A program made the translations under genes and the position numbers. Shown in pieces: positions 23,913 to 31,691 of a stretch of DNA of 64,000 nucleotides. The stretch spans positions 124,001-188,000 of the forward strand of contig NZ_SPUI01000002.1 of the NCBI RefSeq assembly GCF_004522095.1, given 5' to 3'. The stretch is from Nocardioides sp. 503. GTDB taxonomy: Bacteria > Actinomycetota > Actinomycetes > Propionibacteriales > Nocardioidaceae. Every line of letters starts with the position of its first letter. Position 1 is the first letter of the stretch. The notes beneath the pieces are model-generated. The model ran no database searches, was not told where the DNA came from, and saw only the letters and a program-made list of their open reading frames with translations.

Positions 23913-25095
23913 ACGGCTCACCCTCGCCTTCCTCGTCGTCACCCTGTCGATGATCTTCGTCGCCGGGGTCGTGCGCGCCGTGACCCTGGACGGCCTGCTG
24001 CGCGAGCGCGAGGCCGAGCACCTGCACCGCGAGGCCTCCAGCCTGGCGGCCGTGGTCGAGGACGACACGCTCACGCGCCCCGTCGACGCGGCGATGCTGG
24101 CCCGCTTCGTCGGCCCCGACACCGAGGTCGAGTTCGCCCCCACGGACGGCCGGCCGGTGGTCGCCACGGGCGCCGACTACGAGGCGGGGGAGGGCGGCAT
24201 CTCCTCGACGATCAGCCTGGACGGCGGCGGCAACGTCACCGTGCGCCAGTCCGCCGGCGTCATCAAGAACCTCTGGGCGCGCGACTCCTGGTCGGTCCTG
24301 GCCCTGCTCGGGGTCACCGGCGTGGTGTCGGCGCTGGTGGGCTTCGCGATCTCCCGCTCGCTGTCCGCGCCGTTCCAGAAGCTCGCGGTGGCCGCGAGCG
24401 CGCTCGGCCGCGGGCGCTTCGACCTCGACCTGCCCGACAGCAAGGTGCCGGAGGCGCGCGCCATCGCCGACGCGCTGCGCTCGAGCGCGGTCACCATGCG
24501 CGACCGCATGGAGCGCGAGCAGGAGTTCGCCACCCACGCCTCGCACGTGCTGCGCACCCCGCTCACCGGGCTGCGCCTCCAGCTGGAGGAGATGACCCTC
24601 GACGAGGACCTCCCTCCCGCCACCCGGGCGGCGGCCGAGCACTGCATGGAGGCGGTCGACGAGGTGACGGTGGTCGCGGGCGACCTCGTCGACCTGTCGC
24701 GGCGCGGGCTGATCGGCGGTCACCAGGTGCCGCTCGAGGAGCTCGCGACGTCGCTGGCGCAGCGCTGGTCCGACGAGCTCGACAAGCGTGACCGGGTGCT
24801 CACCGCGGCCGTGGAGGGCGACCTCGAGCTGGCCTTCACCCCGGGCCCGGTGGAGCAGGTGCTCGACCTGCTCCTGCACGACCGGGTGCGCCACGGCGTC
24901 GGGGACACCCGGCTGGTGTTCGAGGGCGACCCGCGCGGCCACCTGCGCGTCGTCGTCCGGGGCGAGCGACGCGGCGGCGCCGAGGACGACGAGGTGCGCG
25001 AGGCGCGGCACCTGGTCGAGGGCCTCGGGGGCCGCCTCGAGAGCGTGGAGGCCGTGAGCGGGACCGAGCAGGTCATGCTGCTGCCGCGCCGCTGA
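23905..25095 (+). CDS. Sensor histidine kinase with degenerate ATP-binding domain
   Basis: 396 residues: two membrane segments (about 5-25 and 130-155) flanking a ~100-residue sensor region, a HAMP-like linker, and a dimerisation/phosphoacceptor helix with His214 in SHVLRTPLTG. The C-terminal catalytic domain lacks the N-box asparagine (LLLHDRVRH in place of LLxNAxxx) and the DxGxG loop; only the last GTEQVMLLP strand is normal. ATP binding is therefore doubtful. It may act as a phosphatase, or depend on another kinase. Confidence 0.85.
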   Translation: MRRRLTLAFLVVTLSMIFVAGVVRAVTLDGLLREREAEHLHREASSLAAVVEDDTLTRPVDAAMLARFVGPDTEVEFAPTDGRPVVATGADYEAGEGGISSTISLDGGGNVTVRQSAGVIKNLWARDSWSVLALLGVTGVVSALVGFAISRSLSAPFQKLAVAASALGRGRFDLDLPDSKVPEARAIADALRSSAVTMRDRMEREQEFATHASHVLRTPLTGLRLQLEEMTLDEDLPPATRAAAEHCMEAVDEVTVVAGDLVDLSRRGLIGGHQVPLEELATSLAQRWSDELDKRDRVLTAAVEGDLELAFTPGPVEQVLDLLLHDRVRHGVGDTRLVFEGDPRGHLRVVVRGERRGGAEDDEVREARHLVEGLGGRLESVEAVSGTEQVMLLPRR

Positions 25096-25104
25096 CCGGC
25101 TCGC

Positions 25105-25800
25105 TCAGGCCCGTGTGACGCCGACGAGCTCGGTGAAGACCACCACGTTGCTCTGCCAGCCTCCCCGCTCGGCGTCGTACTCGCCGCCGCACGTCACCAG
25201 GTTGAGCAGTCGTCGTCGCGTGCTGCCCCCATAGACCTCCTGCGCGGGGAAGTCCTCGTTGTCGTACGTCGCGGTGCGGGTGACCTCGAAGCGGGCCACG
25301 GAGCCGTCGTCGAGGCGCACCTCGAGCGTGACCCCCGCGCGGAGCTCCTTGAGCCGGTGGAAGACCGCCGGCCCGGCGGTCGAGTCGACGTGTCCCAGCA
25401 GCACCGAGGAGCCGGGCCGCCCCGGCGCAGGCCCCTGGTCGAACCAGCCGGCGAGGTCGGCGTCCTGCGGCACCTGCACCGTCCGATCCGGGTTGAGCCC
25501 CAGCCGCAGGAGGTCGGTGGACACACCGATCTCGGCGATCGTGAGGTGCTCGGGACGGGCCGCGGCGGACACCGGGGCGACCCGCGCCGCGCGGGTCGAG
25601 GCCGGCGCGGGCGCCGGAGCCGCCGGGGGCGAGCTGCTCGCCGGCGTCGTGTCCCGCGCGGTGGCGGCACCGTCGGTCCCGCCGCTCAGGGTCGTCGAGA
25701 CCAGGACCGCGGCGACGGCGAGGACCGAGGTGACGCCGAGCAGGGCCCACCGCACCGAGCGGGCCGCCCGGCTCGGTCCGGCGCGGTGGCTGACCGCCAC
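25105..25800 (-). CDS. Class F-like sortase
   Basis: 231 residues: N-terminal membrane anchor (about 17-37), Ala/Pro-rich linker, then a sortase barrel. Catalytic His137 is in LLGHVDS, Cys204 in LVTCGG, and an Arg lies in ERGGWQSN. It should cleave an LPxTG-like motif outside the cell and join the protein to the wall or to another subunit. The GTG start lies 2 nt after the stop of the NPDTG-bearing protein gene upstream, its obvious substrate. Confidence 0.9.
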   Translation of the reverse strand: MAVSHRAGPSRAARSVRWALLGVTSVLAVAAVLVSTTLSGGTDGAATARDTTPASSSPPAAPAPAPASTRAARVAPVSAAARPEHLTIAEIGVSTDLLRLGLNPDRTVQVPQDADLAGWFDQGPAPGRPGSSVLLGHVDSTAGPAVFHRLKELRAGVTLEVRLDDGSVARFEVTRTATYDNEDFPAQEVYGGSTRRRLLNLVTCGGEYDAERGGWQSNVVVFTELVGVTRA

Positions 25801-25802
25801 GG

Positions 25803-26879
25803 TCAGTGGGTTCGCGTGGTGCGCAGGGTGCGGGCGGTGAGCAGCGCGCCCAGGGCCACGAGGCCGACGAGGCCGTAGAGCACGGCCGGCCCACCACCGC
25901 CCTCCTCGTCCGGGGTCATGCCGGTGTCGGGGTTGCCCACCGGGACCACGGGTCCGCGGGCGACGCCGCTGCCGTCGTCCCCGCCGTTGCCGCCCTCGCC
26001 TCCGGCGTTGCCTCCGCCGTTGCTTCCGCCGTTGCCGTTGCCGCCGCCGCCGCCGCCGTTGTCGTCGTCATCGTCGCCGGGGGTCGCCGACGTGGTGGGC
26101 GGAGCCGTCGTGGCTGCGGCGGCGCAGGGCGCCGGGCGCGTGATGTCGTTGGTGTTCATGGAGACCGCGGCTCCCGCGAGCAGCCGGCCCTGCACGTCGG
26201 AGCCGGAGCCGACCGTGATCGAGGCCAGGGCCAAGATCGTGCCGACGAACTGGTTGCCCGAGTCCAGGGTCGCCGAGCTGGTGACCTGCCAGAAGACGTT
26301 GCAGGCGCGGGCGCCGTTGACCAGCGTGACCCGCGCCCCGGGAGCAGTGGTCAGGCTGGAGCCGGCCTGGAAGATCCAGACGTCGTTCGCCCCGCCGTCG
26401 AGCACCAGCTCGCCGGTCAGCTGCATCGTCGAGGTGTCCTCGTAGACGCCGGGCTCGAGCGTCAGTCCGCCGAGGTCGGTGCCGGTGAGGTCCTCGTCGG
26501 CGGGCGCGCCGGCGGCCGCCACGTAGGCGAGGCCGAAGTCCACCTCGGCGGCTGCGGCCTCGGGGGTGGTGACGTAGGGGACCCCGTCGTTGATGACGCC
26601 CGGAGGGAAACCGGTGAAGTCGACTCCGGTGATGCCGACGTTGCCGGACACCACGGAGCCGCCGACGTTCTCGATCTTGCTCGCGGCCAGCACGGCGAAC
26701 GACTCGGCGTCGCCGAGCTCGATCGCGGTGGCTGCGTACGCCGGTGCGGCGCCGCTGAGCGCGAAGCCCGCGACCAGCAGGCCCGCGGCGGACATCGTCA
26801 GCGAGGCGGCGGCGCCGTGACGCAGGGCCGACCGCCTCCTCCGGGCAGGGGTGGGTGAGGTGCTGCGTGTGGGGGACAT
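25803..26879 (-). CDS. DUF3494 (ice-binding-like) surface protein with NPDTG sorting signal
   Basis: 358 residues. A signal peptide (hydrophobic about 27-48, cleavage near AYAATA) leads to a DUF3494 domain (about 52-250), a beta-solenoid fold used by ice-binding proteins and adhesins. A Gly/Asn-rich low-complexity stalk (about 265-310) is followed by the sorting motif NPDTG, a hydrophobic helix and a basic tail (TLRTTRTH). The protein is probably wall-anchored by the adjacent sortase. Ice binding is not implied; many DUF3494 proteins have other functions. Confidence 0.88.
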   Translation of the reverse strand: MSPTRSTSPTPARRRRSALRHGAAASLTMSAAGLLVAGFALSGAAPAYAATAIELGDAESFAVLAASKIENVGGSVVSGNVGITGVDFTGFPPGVINDGVPYVTTPEAAAAEVDFGLAYVAAAGAPADEDLTGTDLGGLTLEPGVYEDTSTMQLTGELVLDGGANDVWIFQAGSSLTTAPGARVTLVNGARACNVFWQVTSSATLDSGNQFVGTILALASITVGSGSDVQGRLLAGAAVSMNTNDITRPAPCAAAATTAPPTTSATPGDDDDDNGGGGGGNGNGGSNGGGNAGGEGGNGGDDGSGVARGPVVPVGNPDTGMTPDEEGGGGPAVLYGLVGLVALGALLTARTLRTTRTH

Positions 26880-26922
26880 GCGGGCCAGCTCTCGTGAGGG
26901 CTCTGCATGTGGGGGTGGCTGA

Positions 26923-26949
26923 GGGAGCCAGCATGCGATGAGTGCTCCC
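26923..26949 (-). promoter_or_regulatory. Hairpin in the DUF3494 leader
   Basis: GGGAGC and GCTCCC pair over a 15-nt loop in the presumed 5' leader, about 45 nt upstream of the ATG. Weak evidence for a regulatory structure. Confidence 0.25.
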
Positions 26950-26961
26950 CACGGTACGCGC

Positions 26962-26977
26962 TGTGACCTAGATCACC
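26962..26977. promoter_or_regulatory. CRP/GlxR-like binding site
   Basis: TGTGACCTAGATCACC matches the actinobacterial cAMP-receptor (GlxR/Cmr-type) consensus TGTGAnnTAnnTCACA except for the last base. It lies 83-98 bp upstream of the DUF3494 start and about 43 bp upstream of the divergent SnoaL-like gene, so it could act on either. Confidence 0.6.
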
Positions 26978-27007
26978 CTCTTACCGCGGGAGGCCGTCGC
27001 GGGCTCC

Positions 27008-27013
27008 TAGGCT
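27008..27013 (+). promoter_or_regulatory. -10 box of leaderless promoter for the SnoaL-like gene
   Basis: TAGGCT lies 6 nt before the ATG at 27020. Confidence 0.55.
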
Positions 27014-27019
27014 GCGCGC

Positions 27020-27466
27020 ATGACCGACAGCGCCCGCCTGATCGAGAACCTGCTCTACACCTACGCCGAGCGGATCGACGCCGGTGACTTCGCCGGGGTG
27101 GGGGACCTCTTCGCGCACGGCCGGATCCTCGGCAGGCCCGACGGGCCTCCCGAGACGGTCTTCGCCGGCCGGGACCGGGTGCGCGAGCTCTACGAGCGCT
27201 CGACGCGACGCTACGAGGACACCGGCACGCCGCGCACCAAGCACCTCACGACCAACGCGATCATCGACGTGGACGAGTACGCCGGCACCGCCACCTGCCG
27301 GTCGAGCTTCTGCGTGCTCCAGGCCACCGCCTCGCTGCCGCTCCAGGTCGTCATCACGGGGCGCTACCTCGACACGTTCCACCGCCTCGACGGCGCGTGG
27401 TGGTTCGGCGACCGCACGATGGTGGTCGAGCAGACCGGGGACCTGCGCCAGCACCTGCTCTTCTAG
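27020..27466 (+). CDS. SnoaL-like / NTF2-fold protein
   Basis: 148 residues with the alpha+beta cone pattern: an N-terminal helix with YAERIDAGDFAGVGDLF and a later HRLDGAWWFGDRTM strand pair. The family includes dehydratases, ketosteroid isomerase-like enzymes and ligand-binding proteins, so function is open. Its stop overlaps the convergent MarR gene by 4 bases. Confidence 0.8.
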   Translation: MTDSARLIENLLYTYAERIDAGDFAGVGDLFAHGRILGRPDGPPETVFAGRDRVRELYERSTRRYEDTGTPRTKHLTTNAIIDVDEYAGTATCRSSFCVLQATASLPLQVVITGRYLDTFHRLDGAWWFGDRTMVVEQTGDLRQHLLF

Positions 27467-27981
27467 GCGTCGTCGGTCGCGGGCTGGCGCATCTCCATCT
27501 CGGGATGAGCCGCGATCAGGTGGTCGGTCACGGCGTTCATCACGCGGCCCAGGGCCGCGAAGTCGTCGTCGCCGACGAGGTCGACCAGGTGGTCCCGCAC
27601 GCCGTTGACATGGGTGGCCGCGCTGTTCTCGAGCAGCAGCCGGCCCCGGTCGGTCAGCCGGGCGACGACGCCGCGGCCGTCCTCGGCGGAGTTCATGCGC
27701 TCGACGAGCTGGGTCCGCTCCATCCGCTTGATGGTGTGGGTGACCCGGCTGCGGCTGTGGGCGAGGGCGTCGGCGAGCTGCGCCATGCGCAGCCGCCCGC
27801 CGTTCTCGGACAGGCGAACCAGGATCTCGTACTCCGCCAGGGAGATGTCGTGGCGACGGCGCAGGTCGTCGTCCAACCGGTCCATCAGCAGCGTCGAGCC
27901 GAGGACCAGCGCGCGCCAGGAGCGCTGCTGGGCCTCGTCCAGCCACTGCGTCTCGCGGGCCGGCCCGCCGATGTCGGTCAC
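27463..27981 (-). CDS. MarR-family transcription regulator
   Basis: 172 residues. Winged helix core LRMAQLADALAHSRSRVTHTI with wing ERMNSAEDGRGVVARLTDRG, flanked by dimer helices. Typically a repressor that releases DNA on binding an aromatic compound or on oxidation. The GTG at 27981 has a leaderless-type -10 box 7 nt upstream. Its target is not evident; thiolase and SnoaL genes are adjacent. Confidence 0.88.
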   Translation of the reverse strand: MTDIGGPARETQWLDEAQQRSWRALVLGSTLLMDRLDDDLRRRHDISLAEYEILVRLSENGGRLRMAQLADALAHSRSRVTHTIKRMERTQLVERMNSAEDGRGVVARLTDRGRLLLENSAATHVNGVRDHLVDLVGDDDFAALGRVMNAVTDHLIAAHPEMEMRQPATDDA

Positions 27982-27988
27982 GCCGACG

Positions 27989-27994
27989 ATCCTA
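27989..27994 (-). promoter_or_regulatory. -10 box of leaderless promoter for the MarR gene
   Basis: TAGGAT on the minus strand, 7 nt before the GTG at 27981. Confidence 0.5.
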
Positions 27995-28017
27995 GGCCGC
28001 CCGGCCCGCGAGGCCGC

Positions 28018-29244
28018 TCAGAGGCGCTCGAGGATCAGGGCCATGCCCTGGCCGCCACCGACGCACATGGTGATCAGGCCGGTGGTCTTGTCGTGCCAGT
28101 CGAGGGAGTTGACCATCGTGTTCTGCAGGCGGGCGCCGGTCATGCCGAACGGGTGCCCGACCGCGATGGCGCCGCCGTTGACGTTGAGGCGGTCGATGTC
28201 GATGCCGAGGTCCTGGTAGGACGGCACCACCTGGGCGGCGAACGCCTCGTTGATCTCGACCAGGTCGATGTCGCCGATGCTCATGCCGGCGTAGCGCAGG
28301 GCGTTCTTGGTCGCCTCCACGGGCCCGAGCCCCATGATCTCGGGGGACAGGCCGCTGACCCCGGTCGACACGATGCGCGCCAGGGGCTCGAGGCCCAGCT
28401 CGGCGGCGCGGGTGTCGGACATGATCACCACGGCGGCCGCGCCGTCGTTGAGCGCGCAGCAGTTGCCCGCCGTGACGACCCCGTCGGGGCGGAAGACCGG
28501 CTTGAGGTCCTTGATGCCGTCGTAGGTGACGCCGGCGCGCGGTCCGTCGTCCACGCTGACGACGGTGCCGTCCGGGGTGGTGACCGGGGTGATCTCCCGG
28601 GCCCAGAAGCCGTTGTCGACGGCCTTCTCGGCGAGGTTCTGCGAGCGCACGGCGAACTCGTCGAGCTCCTGGCGCGACAGGCCGCGCAGCTTGGCGACGT
28701 TCTCCGCGGTCTGGCCCATGGCGATGTAGACGTCGGGGACCTGACCGTCCTCGCGGGGGTCGTGCCAGCCCGGGGTGGTGCTGCCGTCGCCCTCGGCCGT
28801 GGCGGAGGTGCGCGCCTTGGCGTCGTCGAAGGCGTGGTTGTGGGTGTCGGGCCAGTGGTCGGAGGTGCCCTTCGCGAAGCGCGACACCGTCTCGACGCCG
28901 GCCGAGACGAAGACGTCGCCCTCGCCGGCCTTGATCGCGTGGAAGGCCATGCGCGTGGTCTGGACCGACGACGCGCAGTAGCGGGTGGTGGTGGCGCCGG
29001 GCACCGTGTCCATGCCGTTGAGGACGTTGACGACGCGCGCCATGTTGTTGCCGGACTCGCCGCCGGGCAGCCCGCAGCCGAGGTAGAGGTCGTCGACCGT
29101 GGTGCGGTCCAGCGCCGGGATCTTGTCGAGCGCCGTCGCGACGATGGTCGCCGCCAGGTCGTCGGGGCGCAGCTGGGTGAGCGACCCCTTGTTGGCGCGG
29201 CCGATGGGCGAGCGCGCCACGGAAACGATGACTGCCTCGGGCAT
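28018..29244 (-). CDS. Acetyl-CoA acyltransferase (thiolase)
   Basis: 408 residues. Active-site Cys90 in RYCASSVQT accepts the acyl group; the C-terminal HPFGMTGAR histidine and CVGGGQGMAL cysteine complete the site. The enzyme cleaves 3-ketoacyl-CoA in beta-oxidation or condenses two acyl-CoAs. The ATG at 29244 is preferred over one 26 codons upstream because MPEAVIVSVARSPIG is the standard thiolase start. No hydroxyacyl-CoA dehydrogenase or crotonase gene is adjacent, so the pathway is uncertain. Confidence 0.93.
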   Translation of the reverse strand: MPEAVIVSVARSPIGRANKGSLTQLRPDDLAATIVATALDKIPALDRTTVDDLYLGCGLPGGESGNNMARVVNVLNGMDTVPGATTTRYCASSVQTTRMAFHAIKAGEGDVFVSAGVETVSRFAKGTSDHWPDTHNHAFDDAKARTSATAEGDGSTTPGWHDPREDGQVPDVYIAMGQTAENVAKLRGLSRQELDEFAVRSQNLAEKAVDNGFWAREITPVTTPDGTVVSVDDGPRAGVTYDGIKDLKPVFRPDGVVTAGNCCALNDGAAAVVIMSDTRAAELGLEPLARIVSTGVSGLSPEIMGLGPVEATKNALRYAGMSIGDIDLVEINEAFAAQVVPSYQDLGIDIDRLNVNGGAIAVGHPFGMTGARLQNTMVNSLDWHDKTTGLITMCVGGGQGMALILERL

Positions 29245-29332
29245 GGGTGGATCTCCGATCTCAGGAAGTGGTGGCCAGACTAGAACAGGTTCCGGTGGCG
29301 CCGGCCGTGGCGTTGCGCACACCGTGAGGTGG

Positions 29333-29932
29333 TCAGGGCAGCAGTGACCGCTGGTCCGCGCCGAGGGCGTGCATCGCCAGGGGCAGCGCCCGTCGCAGGA
29401 GGTCGTCGCGCTCGGGCTCGGGCCGCAGCAGCGCCGAGAGCAGGATCCCGTCGAAGGACGCCATCATCGTCTGCGCGCGGTCGTGGGCCTGGTCCACGCC
29501 GTGTCCCGTGAGGGTCTCGGCGACGACGTCGACCACGCGGTCGCGGTCGCGGGCCAGCAGGGCGGCCAGCTCAGGGTCGCGGGCGGCCTCCATGGTGAGC
29601 TCGACCTTGGCCAGCGCCAGGTCCTGCTCGCCGAGCCAGCCCGCGAACAGGCCCAGCACCAGCTCGATCGTGCGGGGGTCCTCGGGCGAGCAGCTCGCCA
29701 TCTCCTGCAGCACGACGTCGACGTCGGCGGCGACGCGGCCGACGACGTACTCCGCCAGGGCCAGCTGCAGCGCCCGCCGGGTGCGCAGGTAGGCCGATGT
29801 GCTGCCCTCCGGCAGGTCGGCGGCCCGGTCCACGGCCCGGTGCGTGAGGCCGCGCAGCCCTTGCTCGACCAGCACCCGCAAGGAGGCGTCGAGGATCGCG
29901 CGGCGGCGCGGGCTGAGCGAGGAGATGTCCAT
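29333..29932 (-). CDS. TetR-family transcription regulator
   Basis: 199 residues. The N-terminal helix-turn-helix runs through ILDASLRVLVEQGLRGLTHRAVDRAADLPEGSTSAYLRTRRAL, and the rest is a helical ligand/dimer domain. The ATG at 29932 is chosen because the longer open frame would run through the operator. A 49-bp nested inverted repeat 59 bp upstream, just before the divergent small membrane gene, is its likely binding site. Confidence 0.9.
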   Translation of the reverse strand: MDISSLSPRRRAILDASLRVLVEQGLRGLTHRAVDRAADLPEGSTSAYLRTRRALQLALAEYVVGRVAADVDVVLQEMASCSPEDPRTIELVLGLFAGWLGEQDLALAKVELTMEAARDPELAALLARDRDRVVDVVAETLTGHGVDQAHDRAQTMMASFDGILLSALLRPEPERDDLLRRALPLAMHALGADQRSLLP

Positions 29933-29990
29933 GGGTTCTTCCGGTTCGGTGCCAGTGGCGGAGCCCACACTATCCGGCCTTGCGGGCGGT

Positions 29991-30039
29991 TTTCTACAGG
30001 TGTAGGTTTCTACACAAGTAGAAACTACGCCTGTAGAAA
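29991..30039. promoter_or_regulatory. Nested-palindrome operator for the TetR regulator
   Basis: A central dyad GTTTCTAC-ACAA-GTAGAAAC (30006-30025) is framed by outer arms TTTCTACAGG (29991-30000) and CCTGTAGAAA (30030-30039). The TTTCTAC half-site occurs four times in symmetric order, enough for two or more TetR dimers. It lies 12 bp before the small membrane gene start. Confidence 0.75.
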
Positions 30040-30050
30040 GGATGGTCGTC

Positions 30051-30230
30051 ATGACCTTCGAGCTCCTCAACATCACCCCGTGGGTCGTCGCCTTCGCGGC
30101 CCTGACCCTCGTCGTGCTCGCCCTCACCGTCGTCGGCGTCACCGACTTCGTCCGCGCCCACCGCCCGGTCCGCCTCGCCCGCCACGAGACGATCCGCGGC
30201 TACTACGGCCGCCCCGCGCTGCACCACTGA
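30051..30230 (+). CDS. Small single-span membrane protein (59 aa)
   Basis: One hydrophobic helix (about residues 10-32) preceded by a short N-terminus and followed by a basic tail ending RGYYGRPALHH. The ATG at 30051 is chosen over the one at 30042 because the AGAAAGGA ribosome site then stands 8 nt upstream. The gene is divergent from TetR and shares its operator, so it is the best candidate for TetR control. Function not recognised. Confidence 0.7.
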   Translation: MTFELLNITPWVVAFAALTLVVLALTVVGVTDFVRAHRPVRLARHETIRGYYGRPALHH

Positions 30231-30285
30231 TCCACGCGCCGACCGCGTCGGCACGCCGGAGCCTCCCGTCTGGCAGCATCGAGGG

Positions 30286-31152
30286 ATGCGCCACGTCTAC
30301 GACTGCCCCATGCGCTGGGCCGACCTGGACCTCCAGGGGCACGTCAACAACGTGGTCTACGTCGACTACCTGCAAGAGGCGCGCGTCGACATGCTCCGCA
30401 TCCACAGCCCGGGGTCCCGGGCCGCGGACCTGGCGGAGGGTGTCGTCGTCGTCCGGCACGCGGTCACCTACCTGGCCCCGCTGAGGCTGCGCTTCCGGCC
30501 GGTGCGCATCGAGTGCTGGGTCACCGAGATCCGGGCCGCGTCGTTCACGATGGCCTACGAGATCTTCCACGAGGACCCCGACCAGCCGTCCGGGCGGCAG
30601 GTCTACGTCCGCGCCTCGACCGTGCTCACGCCCTACGTCTTCGCCAGCGAGCGGCCGCGCCGGATCACGCCCGAGGAGCGCGCGACGCTCGCGCTCTTCC
30701 TGGAGCCCTCCGAGCGGGCGCGGCCCGCCCCGCTGCAGCCCCTCCGCCGCGAGGGCGCCGTGCACCACCCCGTGCACGTACGGTTCTCCGACGTCGACGT
30801 CTACGGCCACGTCAACAACGTGAAGTACTTCGAGTACTTCCAGGAGGCGCGCATCCGCCTGCACACCGGCCTGTTCCGCGACACCGAGGACCTGGCCGAG
30901 CTCCGCATGGTCGTCGCCCAGACCGACGTCGACTACCGCGTCCCCATCCTCTTCCGCCCCGACCCCTACGACTGCTGGTCACGCGTCGTCCGCGTCGGCG
31001 AGCGCTCCATGACCATCGAGTCGGAGATCTGCGACGGGGACGTGCTGCTGTCGCGCGCCCGCGTGACGATGGTGTTCGTCGACGCTTCGGGTCGGGCGAT
31101 CGCCCCGGACCCGGCCTACCGCGAGCGGCTGCTCGCGGCCGCCACCGACTGA
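30286..31152 (+). CDS. Acyl-CoA thioesterase with two hotdog domains
   Basis: 288 residues made of two 4HBT hotdog repeats, each opening with the same pattern: RWADLDLQGHVNNVVYVDYL (about 6-25) and RFSDVDVYGHVNNVKYFEYF (about 166-185). The Asp and His-Val-Asn-Asn residues are the thioesterase catalytic signature. It would hydrolyse acyl-CoA to acid and CoA. A GAGG ribosome-site-like run touches the start codon. Its last 37 bases overlap the 3' end of the convergent sigma factor gene. Confidence 0.87.
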   Translation: MRHVYDCPMRWADLDLQGHVNNVVYVDYLQEARVDMLRIHSPGSRAADLAEGVVVVRHAVTYLAPLRLRFRPVRIECWVTEIRAASFTMAYEIFHEDPDQPSGRQVYVRASTVLTPYVFASERPRRITPEERATLALFLEPSERARPAPLQPLRREGAVHHPVHVRFSDVDVYGHVNNVKYFEYFQEARIRLHTGLFRDTEDLAELRMVVAQTDVDYRVPILFRPDPYDCWSRVVRVGERSMTIESEICDGDVLLSRARVTMVFVDASGRAIAPDPAYRERLLAAATD

Positions 31153-31685
31153 TCCTCCGCGGGAGCCACAGCCCGAAGCCGGCGCAGCCCGCGGTGGTGG
31201 GCGACCCGCACCGCCACCGCAGAGATCCCGAGAGCCTCCGCGGTGGCGGACACGTCGAGGCCGACCCCGTCGATGCAGGCGACGACGTCCCGCTCGCGCG
31301 GCGGCAGCTGGCCGAGCGCTCGGCGTACCCAGTCGCGGCCGTCGGCCTCCCCGACAGCGTCCGACGCCGGCAGCTCGAGGGTCTCCGGGAGCCCGGGGTC
31401 GGTGCGGCGCCGGACGCTGCGGCGGTGGTGGGTGGCCGCGAGGTTGCGGGCGATCCCGAAGAGCCAGCCGGCGAACTGCTCGGAGGTGCCGGTGAAGTCG
31501 GCGACCTTCTGCGCCGCCACCAGCCACGCCTCGGCCGCGACGTCCTCGGGAGCCACGGCGGTGTCCCCGTGGGCGCGGGTGCCCAACCACACGACGAGAC
31601 GCCCGGCGTGAGCTCGGTAGAGCTCCCGCCAGGCGTCCGGGTCACCAGTCTTCGCCCGGGTCATCTGGTCGTCGTCGTGAGGCAC
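31116..31685 (-). CDS. ECF-type RNA polymerase sigma factor
   Basis: 189 residues. Region 2 (about 15-80, with AEAWLVAAQKVADF and FAGWLFGIARNLAATHHRR) and region 4 (about 115-170, PPRERDVVACIDGVGLDVSATAEALGIS) are present. Start is GTG at 31685 or ATG 7 codons later. It follows a membrane protein gene by 6 nt, an order (partner first, sigma second) opposite to most sigma/anti-sigma pairs. It should direct polymerase to stress promoters when released. Confidence 0.87.
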   Translation of the reverse strand: MPHDDDQMTRAKTGDPDAWRELYRAHAGRLVVWLGTRAHGDTAVAPEDVAAEAWLVAAQKVADFTGTSEQFAGWLFGIARNLAATHHRRSVRRRTDPGLPETLELPASDAVGEADGRDWVRRALGQLPPRERDVVACIDGVGLDVSATAEALGISAVAVRVAHHRGLRRLRAVAPAEDQSVAAASSRSR

Positions 31686-31691
31686 CCGGGG

